Below, in pieces: positions 54,514-64,000 of a DNA stretch of 64,000 nucleotides (the stretch's first letter is position 1; each line of letters starts with the position of its first letter). The stretch comes from Apiosordaria backusii (lineage: Eukaryota; Ascomycota; Sordariomycetes; Sordariales; Lasiosphaeriaceae). The position numbers and the translations under genes are program-made. The notes under the pieces are model-generated. The model was given only the letters and a program-made list of their open reading frames with translations. It had not been told where the DNA came from and made no database searches. Where the stretch lies: NCBI GenBank assembly GCA_030549205.1, contig JAUKTV010000009.1:620001-684000 (forward strand), read 5' to 3'.

Positions 54514-57500
54514 GTTGGTGATGAATGGTTTGTAAATCGATTCGGAATCGAGAAAGGCGGGTGTGTCGTGAGAGATGGTTGTAATTTTGTATTGCCTACG
54601 AGAAAACTGCAAAAGAACAGGTCGGCCTCTCAAGGCTCACGGAATAGGCCCTGCTCAGTCGGTCATGGCAGTTTGTCAACCTGCCACGTATGGGAGAGTG
54701 ACGGCCGTAAAGTAGTTCAGGAAGGGCGGTCGGTTCGCTTGATTGACAATGTGTTCTCGCAGCGAATATTGGAGTTGCACGCGCTCAAAAGTCGGATGGG
54801 GAGAATGGTTTGGTGAGGAAAACCTTGACGTGAAAATCTGGGTAGTCAGGCGGGGAGAAAATGAGTGCTGGCGCTGCGAAAGCCAAAAATCAGAGCGCCT
54901 CGCGATTTGCGATTTTGAGAAATGCGCCTGCGCCCCGCAACAGGGCAAGCAGCTAGGTGACCAAGCAGCACAGCGCCAGAAAGGAGCCTACAAAATTCCG
55001 TAGCAACGCAGGCAGAGCGGATGATGGAATGGCACGGCCGAGGTTCGCCGGGATTGCTGCCGTCGTGATTGACGCGATCTCGAGGCAGGCCTGGTCCAGA
55101 TGCGGAAATGGTCATGGTCCCATCTCCGCCTACCTTAGCTGCAGTGAATACCACTCGCCGAGGTTTTGCCGGAGACGCTCAGATAAGATAAGCTGATAAG
55201 GAGCTCCGTCATTGTTCAAGCCATTGAGTTTGGTGACTACGATAAGAGCTTCAGAGTGTCATTCAACGGCCGCTATTGTATTTAATGAGATGGCGATTGC
55301 AGCGACAATAACGCGACAATATGAACTGCAACACACCTCCTACCGCACACCATCCAGCTTGCCATGTCATCAAAATGACATCTTATCATGTTATGTTGAA
55401 TAGTCCGACATGTCAATCCCTTCTTGCCTCCCCAAGATACAGAGACACCCTCTATCGTTCTTTGGAGGCCTAGACGGCAACAGTACAGTCCTCCAGAGAA
55501 CAATTGTCCGTTCTCTGTTCTCGAGAAGGCGTGTCTGCATCTTGCGGAGGTACAAAACCGACTCTTGCATGATCACCGCTTCTTGTTGAGAAAAAATGAT
55601 GTGAAAATGATGATGTTCTCACCCCTTCTCCCCAGCGTTCCCACCCTTTACTTGATCATCAACTGGAGCCTAATAATCAATCATCCAACACCAACTGCAA
55701 TATTCACCCACTTCCTCGCGACAGCATAGCACCCTCCTCATTCGGCCCCTCAAGCTGCATTTCTGAATAATATTTTTCAGATTGGCTATGGGCTAGATTG
55801 ACTTGAAGGCGTAGGCTTCTACGATACGCGAACAATGATCTAGCATCGCGAAAGAAGATAACTAACCATCCGATCTCATGTGAGGTTGGGATTCAACCTT
55901 TCTGGCGACAGGTGGTTGACAGCACTGGCTGCATACCTTATTGCCAAGACAATGTGGCCAACTCTACAGTCTCTTAACACCGCCGTAGCAAACGCAACTT
56001 AGATAGCGCCCCATAAAAACTCTTCAAGCCTTCAAAAATGCCAACTCATGATGGCTTCACGTGAGCCATAGTAGTTGCTTTGCAGAGCAACAACATTGGT
56101 CATAGCGACATGCCAAGACTTTGTGTGAACAGGAAAGAATCTAATGGAGAAGGGAAACAGATATACCGTCAGGATCAGCCTGCCATATTTTCCAGACTGG
56201 GTTCTGTCCAAAAGTCTAGAAAGAGTGAAAGGCGGTCTGCATCGCTGATTGTGCAAACACCAAGTCTAGAGCTCACCTCGTCTTGTGGCGGTGAGCTTGG
56301 AATCAGGCCCAGAATCAGAGTCTGACCTAGTGTCGTTTCATGTTTTAGCTCGAAGAATTGTGACGGGAAAATATTCGGTGATAGGAAGCAAAGACAGCCT
56401 CAGAAGAACGACAACTCACAACCCCATCACACTTTCCCGATTCGGATGCAGTGAGGCTTCAGATGCTGGTGGTGTTCATGTACGTCGGCGTGTTCCTACA
56501 TATGCAAGTTCAGTGAGTCATATCTACTTCACCTTGCCCAGCTACTTCCCCTCTCCTATGTAAATATTCCTGCCCAATACTATCTGCCGGGCAGATGCCG
56601 ATGAAACGAAACATTTTGCCCACTTGGCCCACTTGATGATGAATGACTCTTCTCTGGCCCGATAGTCCGGAGAAACGAAGCATCTGAAACGGTGAAACAT
56701 GCACCTAGCTTCAACCTGCAGGAAACAAACTGATCTAGAAGAACAAAGATCTGTTTCTCCGCCATTATGACTCTTCTTTTCTGCATGGAGGTTTGGTGGA
56801 CGGCTTAGAGCCAATCGACGGACCGAAACACGAACTTGACAGGTGCAAGGCACGTGGTTTTGGTGACTTTCGACACTTTTCGCGGGTGTGATTGGTTGAC
56901 TTTGCTGCATCGTGCTGACAGGGGGAGAACGACGAATCGGGACGAGGGGCAAAATCGCGAGCACACGGCCGGGCCGCGACGGGAACACCAGAAGATCGCG
57001 AGATCACGGGATTTCGTGCTCCAAGAAAAGAGATGTCGGGAAAGGGCGCAAGAGATCCCGGACAATCCTCTTCCGCGGAACTTGAAGCGGGATGAGGATG
57101 AGGGAAAGGTGAGTAGGTATAAGCGCCCGGTGAGGCGGTGCAAAATGGACCCTGCGTCAGCTTCAAGCAAGACCGTTGACAAGAAAAGGAGTTCAGATCG
57201 GAGACCGGAAGGGCAAACTGAGAAAACTCCGGGGTCGGAGATTCGGTCTGGCGTTCTGGCGGCTACTGAAATTCACAGCCATCTCAACTGCTTGAACTGC
57301 TGCGGCCGCTGAGGGAGGGAGGGAAGCTGATCTGATTGACTGCGGCGTCTGTTCACGAAGCACTGCTTAACAAGACTCGGCTTGGAAATGTTAGCGCGAG
57401 AAGTGGTGGTACAGCAGGTCATGCTAACAAATCGTCGTAACACCTGTCGGATGTTACACGCGAGCGGGAAGATGAGCGGTTGTGGGCGCTTGCAATGTCA

Positions 57501-59371
57501 AGCGTCAAGCGAGCTAGGCGGATCTCTCCGGGCGGCTATTTCATCAGACCTACTGTGTAAAGACCGATCTTGGTCTCATATCCGCAACCGCTCAACGGGC
57601 CGCGACATCGGACACTCGTAAGACAGGGCAATCTCAGCATGCGCTCGCTTCTTGAGTGAGATTGGCGTCCAGGGAGACCCAAGTCCATGACCGACCGAAT
57701 CTTGAAGAAGGAAAGGGAGATCTAGATGCGCAAATGCAAGCATGCTTAAAGCCTATCTCCAAAATTAGTAAAGGAAATCACCAGGCCAGACCATGAGAAT
57801 TGTGAGGCGGACATGATGCCCAAGGGTTAGTGAGAAGTGAAGCTATGTCCAGATGCCCAATATCATGTGTTGGCCGAATCCAATGTGCAGTTGATATGAA
57901 CTCAGATGCGGGGTTATGTGCTCAACGTTGTAGGAAGGGATTCTCCGAGTGAAGCCACAGGCGTGGCTGGCCGGTCCTTGATCGTAATTCTGCAGCCCCG
58001 GAAAGTTTTCGTCTGCCCATATCAGATGTTTGTCGCGATGGATGGCCGTGTCGTGGTTCGAGTCGCCAAAAAACCGCGCCCACGTTCAGCAAGAGCGTGG
58101 TGGTGGTTGGGTAGTACGTACCGTGAAAAGAGGAAAACGCGGCGGCAGCGTGTCGTCGAATGGCAGCACAGAGCCAGGGACCTTGATGGATTCCCCACAC
58201 CGAACGATTGGCGCCCGGCAGCTGGCCAGATGGACCGTTGCGCAAGCTCCAATGCAAGACCATGTGTCTATATTTGAATGACTCAGAGACGCTGCATGAA
58301 GGAGCTCTCGGACCTATCACAGGGCGCGGTCGTGCATCGACGAGGTGTTTCTCAAAATGTTCGGGGTCTTGTTCGCTGTTTATGGTGGTGAGGTTGAGAG
58401 AAGCTCTGCTGTGGGGGGGAAATGCGGGAGGTGGTGGAGAGCTTTGCGGAAAGAAGCTTGGGCCATGAGAAGCTGTTCAACTTCTTTGTCCGTTCCAGGT
58501 TCTGACTCTCGCACTGGCCAAACGTGTGGCAGACAGGGCAGAGAAGGCCGTGCGACAAGATCGCAAACTAGCGCCGCACCAAGCCATTGTTCCCACCGAT
58601 CTCTGTTCTTTGTGTGGTCCCATCTGATATTGAAGAGCCGCCGAGCACAGGCCATAGGTGGGTACGTACCTTTCTTTGGGAACCACCCTTTGCTTCAACA
58701 CCCACCTCCATGTACGCTACTGCCCGGCAAACGTTGAGTGACATGATCGTTCCGGATGGACGCCATCGCTCTCCGCGTTTCAGGTTTATTTTCATCCACT
58801 GGGAAAGTAGGGCTACCTCTGTCTGCAGCTCCGGTAGGGCATGTTTGCATGTACATCCCACCTGCTACCTTACTTCCGGGATGGGCTCGACTTGACAGCA
58901 GCCCTGCTCTTTTTGGCAGCGTGGGATTGCAGACCTGTCCACGCTTGGCCTGGATCGCTTCGCAGTACACGCCCTACACGCCCACCACGTCCCACACGCC
59001 TTACACACCCGCGGCATCTCCAGATATCGCGCCCGCAGCCAGTCCTTGTGGAGCTGCCGGGCTGGTGCATCATGGCCCGCTCCAGCCGGCCACCCATGGC
59101 CTATGATCCCCCAGGTCTGATCTTACGACGAGGATAAGTATCCTCTTTTGCCCACCTCTCGTTTCTCATGTTTCCATCTCCAGCATCAGACATCACCAGT
59201 CTTTCATCATACTTTCCTTTGAAACAAAGGGCTTCTCTGGAGAGGTCGGCTTGAAGCCATCGGGTTGTTTCCTCCTTCATCTCTTTCTGTCAACCCATAC
59301 ACACCAACGGAGCCGGTCTCCATATCTTTCACTACACTAATCTAGTAATCAACCTCCCAAAAAGCGTCACC
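54514..59371. promoter_or_regulatory. 4.9-kb divergent intergenic region (TAF2 / gene at 59372)
   Basis: The largest gene-free stretch in the window. Four GATAAG sites lie at 55182, 55187, 55195 and 55241, upstream of TAF2. Open frames of up to 158 codons (for example 56836-57312 plus, 56542-56988 minus) overlap on both strands and have no motif or coding bias. CT-rich sequence around 59200-59350 fits the promoter/5' UTR of the gene at 59372. Confidence 0.4.
55182..55246. promoter_or_regulatory. Cluster of four GATAAG motifs
   Basis: HGATAR-type sites for fungal GATA factors (AreA/Nit2, white-collar type) occur at 55182-55187, 55187-55192, 55195-55200 and 55241-55246, all in the same orientation, about 670 bp upstream of TAF2. 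Confidence 0.45.
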
Positions 59372-61179
59372 ATGGCCACGTAAGTAAACACATCTCAAGT
59401 AAACAGATCTGGGCTTGGCAACTAACACCTCTCGCTATCAGTCTGGGGGATGTCACGTTTGACTTCACATTCCCATGTGATCCTGCTACGCCTCCGAGCT
59501 TCACCTTTGACCCATCTCTTTTGGAGATCCCCTACAACCATGGCCACGCTCGCTCCAGCTCACTCTCATCCATCTACTCCTTTGAGTCGACACCATCAGA
59601 GCCCGTCTCGGCTCCGAGCACCCGCCGAACAACCCCGGCCAGGTCTCCCATCCGGACTCATGGGCCTCTTCTTTTGCCCAAGATCCGGAGCCAGGATCAG
59701 GCTATCACCCCTTCCGCTGTAGTTGCCCCGGCTGCCAAGCGCCGAAGGACATCACCGACCCCGGCTGCCTCAAACAAGAGCGCCTATCGCCCATCACACG
59801 CCCGGAGCTACACCAGCCCGGAGACGATCTCCTTCTCTAGCTCCGTCTCCTTCACCGATGACAGCAACCCGGCGCCCCTTCTTTGCTCCCCTGTGAGCTT
59901 TGCTCAGGACACTGCCGCAAGCCACTCCCGGAGAGCATCGTCTTGCAGTGTGGAGAATATCAGCTTCCCCAGTCAGGTTACAAGCTACCGCCAGATGCCC
60001 ACATATGTGCCAGCCAGGCGCGCCAGCACTAGCCCAACACCTCCTCCTCAGCCCCAGACCCATCTCTCCCAAGCCGATCAGTATCTGTACCAGCAATATG
60101 TCCCGCGGGCCTCTTCGCCGCTGGCCGCTGCCGCCCCCATTGTCCCTGACATGACGCCCTCTACCACACTCTATTCCTATCTTACCTCACCAAACCCAGC
60201 GCCATCACTGGTCCGCAGCATCTCATTCCCCCTTCGCGATCCCAACATCAAGCACTTTTGGTGGGACGTCCGACAGATCCGGCCATGGACCAACTTCGAC
60301 GCTCAGACCATCCTCTCCCTCCCCGGTGCTGAATCGTGCCTTTCCACTCCTATCTCAGCTGCCCTCCTTCCCAACCCCTCCACCAGCCAAAGACACCCCG
60401 AGACAGAGTCAGCCCTCCACAGCATCTACGCCTCGTACTACCTCCCCAAGCTCAACCACGCCCTCGCTCTCTCCTCGGCCCGCCCCCTCCAGCTTTCGGT
60501 CCCCACCAAGTCCGCCGCCGCCGCCATGGCAGGCCACAACTCGGGGATGAACACGGACTGCATGTTCGTCGCCAACGTCCCCGGCGACTCGGCCTCGGCA
60601 GCCGCCATCTTCGGCGGCAAGCCCACCGCCCGCGTGGTCGGCCTGGTCAAGAGCTTCGACCGCTTCAACACGGGCATGCGCGTGGAGGGCAACGTCAAGC
60701 GCGTCGAGTATCTCCGCGGCCTCGCCCACCTCCACCACGCCATGCGCGAGCACGGCTGCCGGTACGGGTTTATTCTCACCGAGATTGAGCTTGTTTTTGT
60801 CCGCAACGGCGGGGAGAACACACCCCACTTTGGGTTCTTGGAGGTGGGGAGCGTGCAGCTCGCTGCTGCTGATGATGAGGTGGAGGGGCTGCAAGGGGTT
60901 GAGCCGGAGAGCGCGCAGATGACGGCGTGTTTGGCTCTTTGGGGACTGTGCATGCTTGCTGGGGATGAGGCGATGCCGGGGAATGCGTATTGGAAGGCGG
61001 AGATTGGTGCGCCGGCGGAGGGGACGAGGAGGAAGGCGCTGGCGAGGGATGATTGGATGCCTCAGCCGCAGCTGGCGGAGAAGAGGGAGGCGAAGAGGAG
61101 TAGGGGGTGGGTGTGGCCGGAGGATGCGATCGGGAGGAAGGAGTTGGGGAAGAGGGGGGTTAGGTATGGGGGTTGCTAA
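59372..61179 (+). CDS. Uncharacterised protein, disordered N-half with a conserved C-terminal domain
   Basis: Not assigned. Two exons, an 8-nt first exon 59372-59379 and 59442-61179, give 581 aa; the ATG has a CACCATGG context and the intron runs from GTAAGT to ATCAG. Residues 1-240 are disordered, rich in Ser, Pro, Thr and Ala with Ser-Pro sites and a basic patch (AAKRRRTSP), suggesting a phosphorylated nuclear protein. The conserved part starts at DPNIKHFWWDVRQIRPW (about residue 270) and runs to LWGLCMLAGDEA. Within it, D-C-M-F-V, then ARVVGLVKSFDRF, a helix and RYGFILTEIELVFVRNG resemble the strand-helix-strand order of PD-(D/E)XK folds, with Leu where the acidic residue of ExK would be (inference). 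The 3' end uses G-ending codons. Confidence 0.85.
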
Positions 61180-63369
61180 AAGACAGACGCATGACTGGAT
61201 TCATGATGTTTGTGAGATGACCGAGAGTCTGTGACTCTGGCGGTGATTTAGAGAAAAGAATAATGAGACTCATGACTGACGACTGGTTTCGGGATGGTCA
61301 TGGGCTCCGGAGTATTGGATTGGAAATGGGAGTATTCATTGGGTAGGCGGTTTGGCATTTTTTGGTAGTTCATACAAGTTAAATGATCAAATTTGAGGCT
61401 CTACATGACGTGTCGTGTGATAGAGAGACGACTTTCAAGGAAATCCTCTCATGTCTTCCCAGCTCCCCTTCAACTTAATTTCTTACCTTTAACCCTAAAC
61501 CAGACCAAAGCACAATGTATCTGCGTACAATTTTCAAGCATCACTGACAGCCCAATGCTCACTCTTTATATCGATTTATCCTTGATCTCCAGAAAGACTA
61601 CCTATTCCCTCAGAGTCTTCAGTCTTGAACATATACAAGAGTCAAGATATTGGTCAAATGCGGCAAAACAATTTAACATATGTATCCATCATACATCAAG
61701 TCATTTTCCACATACGACCCCCTCTCTACCCATTTTCCTCTCCTTCTCCCAGCGTGATCATCAGAGACGAGACCCCCTTCTCTTTCTGGTCAGAATCAGC
61801 AACCACGCTTATCACGCAAAGAAAGCCCCTGAACGAGAGCCCAGTACACCTCTTTGCTCTCTAAAGACGGGAGTTTATGCGAGCTGCAGTTGTAGGAATT
61901 GCGAGCAAGGCGAAGATGTAATTTGTGGCTGTCCTCTAAGCTTGAAGAAGTGGTGGCGTGCGCAAGCAGAACTGTGGGTATTCGACTTTGCCAACAACAG
62001 GTATAGTATGCTTGGATAAACTTATTCAACTCTTATAAATCACAGCTTCGTTTGCGTGTGGGATCTTGTATCCCAGCTCGGATGAAGCTGTAGTGGGAAT
62101 TATCTGAGGAGTCTGGTAGGTAGAACCAGGTAGCCGGAGGACTACGACCTGATGCCTTTTGGACCATTTCGTCAGGCTTTACATGCTTGCGACCTGCATA
62201 GAGGGGTCTTTTGGCTTCCTATTTCTTGGCCTTCAACTCCATGGGGTTGTTGATGATGGTCGAGGCACTCGCCAATGACGATAATACCCTCCTATCATTC
62301 ACTCACCCTCGCCACCAACCCGGAAATAAACGAGATATAATTCTAGGATTTGGCGACTTCCTCGGTGGAGAACTATACCGAATAGCTCCATCCCATCATA
62401 TACTTACAGCACATGGCTCAAAGCCTCAAACTGGTAATGGAAAGTCCACCAACCATGGTCACGCATATGCTGTTTATGTGATAAGCTGGCATAATCTTTT
62501 TTGTTGCAGCTGGAGACAAAACCGTGGCAGAACTCCGAGCATTTGGATATTTAGGGTTTGTGTTATGGTTGGTCGAGCACTACCGAACACACCGAGGAAG
62601 ATCTCTCTGATAGTCGGGATCTGCTCCCGCTCCGGGCCGGGCTCCATTGGTAGATATCCGGGCCAAGTCGGGCCGAGCCTTGAGATTGATTCGATCTTTT
62701 CAGGGTTGGGGTTAGCTACACAAAGGGAGGGCTGACAAATTTACCCCCTCGTTGCCCCACTGCAATCTGGCTCAAGAGCTGCGCCTTCGTGACGGACCTT
62801 CTCCTTTTCCTGAGAGCCACCAGTGCGTCAGGTGCGTGCTCGGCGGCCTGTTATTCACATGGAAGGTCACAAATCATTGAGAAACAGGCGTGCTATTGTA
62901 AGCTATTGTTCTCCAATTGAATTGACAGAATGAATAGAATTGTTACTACTGGAAATGCTATCATTCTCGTTGAGGTGGGGCTGCGTCGGTCGCATCTGCA
63001 CTGCGCTGCTGCAATTGAGGGCGCTGTGGCTGCGACAATCCAAACAATAGGGACTGTTAACCTCCAGAACAATAATCCAAAATAGAGTATAGCTATTGAA
63101 AAGAATCGTTAACTTTTGTGGCTCTATTGAAAAAAGCCAGCTGGTCACACGCTCTCAGAGCACTTTTGTTATTGTTCAGTCAGTGTCAATTGAAACCACA
63201 CCATCAACCCCCAGGTCGACGAGTGGTCACAGCACAGCAGCCCCAAAACTCGCAGCAACGCTCTCGGTGCCAAGCGACCTTCCCAATTCCCAACTTCAAG
63301 TCAGCGTCATTTGCGATTCTATACCAGAAGAAGGCCGTGATCAACATACCATGACCGACTGTCTCTGCA
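61180..63369. other. Intergenic region between the gene at 59372 and the SAS4-like gene
   Basis: A 2.2-kb spacer. Plus-strand frames at 61393-62019 and 62211-62735 are open but without family signals. A GC-rich stretch near 62630-62690 has repeated GGGCC-type words. No gene or RNA supported. Confidence 0.4.
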
Positions 63370-64000
63370 ATGGCCATGACATCCGCCGCGACCCGCTCAA
63401 GAAGAGAGGGTCTCCATGCCACCACGTACCCGAAGATGATCTCCAGCAGCACAGAGTATCGTCGCCCGGTCGCGAGCGCGAAAGCCGTCCAGCAATTCTC
63501 CCTCAGTCCGCCCCGCGCAAGCAGTAAACGACATCTCGAAATCTCTTCCAACCACTGCGACGCCGTCCTCCCAAAAAAGGCCAGGATCGCGGTCGAAATT
63601 CCCGCGCGGTCGTCCTCGTACCACTCCCGGTTTCCGAAAGAATCGGCCACCGACGCGCCGCCACAATTGCCCGCCAAACCCACTGTCGCGGCACCACCAC
63701 CGCAACCCCGATCGGCGATACAAACACGAGCCCCGCCAGCGAAACCCGCTGCGACAAAGACTACTACACCCGCTGCCAGCGCTGAGAAACAGCCTGCTCT
63801 CACAAAACATCAAGAGAAGGTGGTCAATGGCCTCAAGCATGAACTTGATCGATTGCAGCCAAATGCCGCCGATACGACCGCCAAGGATCAGGGGCGCAAG
63901 TTGAGGTCCCAAGAAGCCACTCGCTTTAAGAGTGAGCTCTCTGCTTTTTTCCCCGAGTACGATGAAGTCATTGGCAATGACCCGAAAAAAGAGTGTATGT
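63370..64000 (+). CDS. Probable SAS4 (something about silencing 4) protein, 5' part only
   Basis: From the ATG at 63370 the frame is open for 208 codons to a GTATGT donor at 63995-64000, so exon 1 is 63370-63994 and the gene runs off the window. The first 130 residues are disordered and basic, rich in Ala, Pro, Thr and Arg (LPKKARIAVEIP). The end (LTKHQEKVVNGLKHELDRLQ, then RKLRSQEATRFKSELSAFFP followed by EYDEVIG) resembles the start of the fungal SAS4 domain, which has an LRS...R.KSEL..(Y/F)F..Y pattern. In yeast, Sas4 anchors the SAS histone acetyltransferase complex with Sas2 and Sas5. The coding call is strong from the long open frame and the donor; the family call is moderate. Confidence 0.6.
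   Translation, partial: MAMTSAATRSRREGLHATTYPKMISSSTEYRRPVASAKAVQQFSLSPPRASSKRHLEISSNHCDAVLPKKARIAVEIPARSSSYHSRFPKESATDAPPQLPAKPTVAAPPPQPRSAIQTRAPPAKPAATKTTTPAASAEKQPALTKHQEKVVNGLKHELDRLQPNAADTTAKDQGRKLRSQEATRFKSELSAFFPEYDEVIGNDPKKECM

Noticed and set aside
56542..57312. Open frames on both strands in the 54.5-59.4 kb desert
   Set aside because: Frames overlap on opposite strands with no motif and arbitrary starts. Probably chance.
61393..62019. Plus-strand frame of 208 codons
   Set aside because: It lacks an early ATG and any family signal. The sequence is AT-rich and UTR-like, and composition differs from the genes.
1..64000. Biosynthetic cluster, intact transposon, CRISPR array or viral insertion
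   Set aside because: The genes are unrelated and mostly conserved housekeeping functions. No transposase, reverse transcriptase, integrase, regular spacer-repeat array or viral gene was recognised.

Overview
The window looks like nuclear DNA of a filamentous ascomycete, most likely a sordariomycete (Sordariales/Chaetomiaceae-like). The basis is the many short spliceosomal introns (mostly 50-70 nt) with GT or GC donors, TACTAAC-like branch sites and AG acceptors; fungal-only families (DUF7707 GPI protein, DUF7924, Shr3, Wss1, a Vrl1-type VPS9 protein, probable Sas4); CACCATG-like start contexts; and no operons or Shine-Dalgarno sites. I can support 21 genes. All exon coordinates were read by eye from splice signals and reading frame.

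Layout. 0.3-5.4 kb: an RBR ubiquitin ligase and an unrecognised protein, both minus. 6.2-10.5 kb: a DUF7707 GPI-anchored surface protein and a membrane-anchored 3-beta-HSD-type SDR, divergent. 10.9-14.3 kb: a DeSI-type (PPPDE) isopeptidase and the ATPase OLA1, divergent. 15.3-19.4 kb: a large VPS9-ankyrin-PX-AH/BAR protein like yeast Vrl1. 19.9-22.7 kb: a small accessory segment with a kinase and a DUF7924 protein head to head and a degenerate tRNA-like sequence between them. 23.1-28.9 kb: a tyrosinase, the APC/C subunit CDC26 and a pepsin-like protease with a one-base frameshift, all minus. 30.4-41.4 kb: WSS1, SHR3, a pyridoxal reductase-type aldo/keto reductase, a DUF202 membrane protein and an Hcs1/IGHMBP2 helicase. 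45.0-47.5 kb: an unrecognised low-complexity protein. 49.7-54.5 kb: TAF2. 59.4-61.2 kb: an unrecognised, largely disordered protein after about 4.9 kb without a gene. 63.4 kb to the right edge: the first exon of a probable SAS4 gene.

The genes do not form an obvious pathway or biosynthetic cluster. Several belong to ubiquitin/SUMO and protein-quality control (RBR ligase, DeSI, WSS1, CDC26, SHR3) and two to transcription/chromatin (TAF2, SAS4-like), but this looks like ordinary gene scatter. No CRISPR array, intact transposon, rRNA or intact tRNA was seen. The most interesting signals are an in-frame presequence-like extension on OLA1 and a candidate C/D-box snoRNA in its third intron, a PD...ExK signature in the DUF7924 protein, a 662-nt helicase intron with fold-back repeats, a long perfect hairpin near 47.8 kb, two GC-AG introns, and the frameshifted protease.
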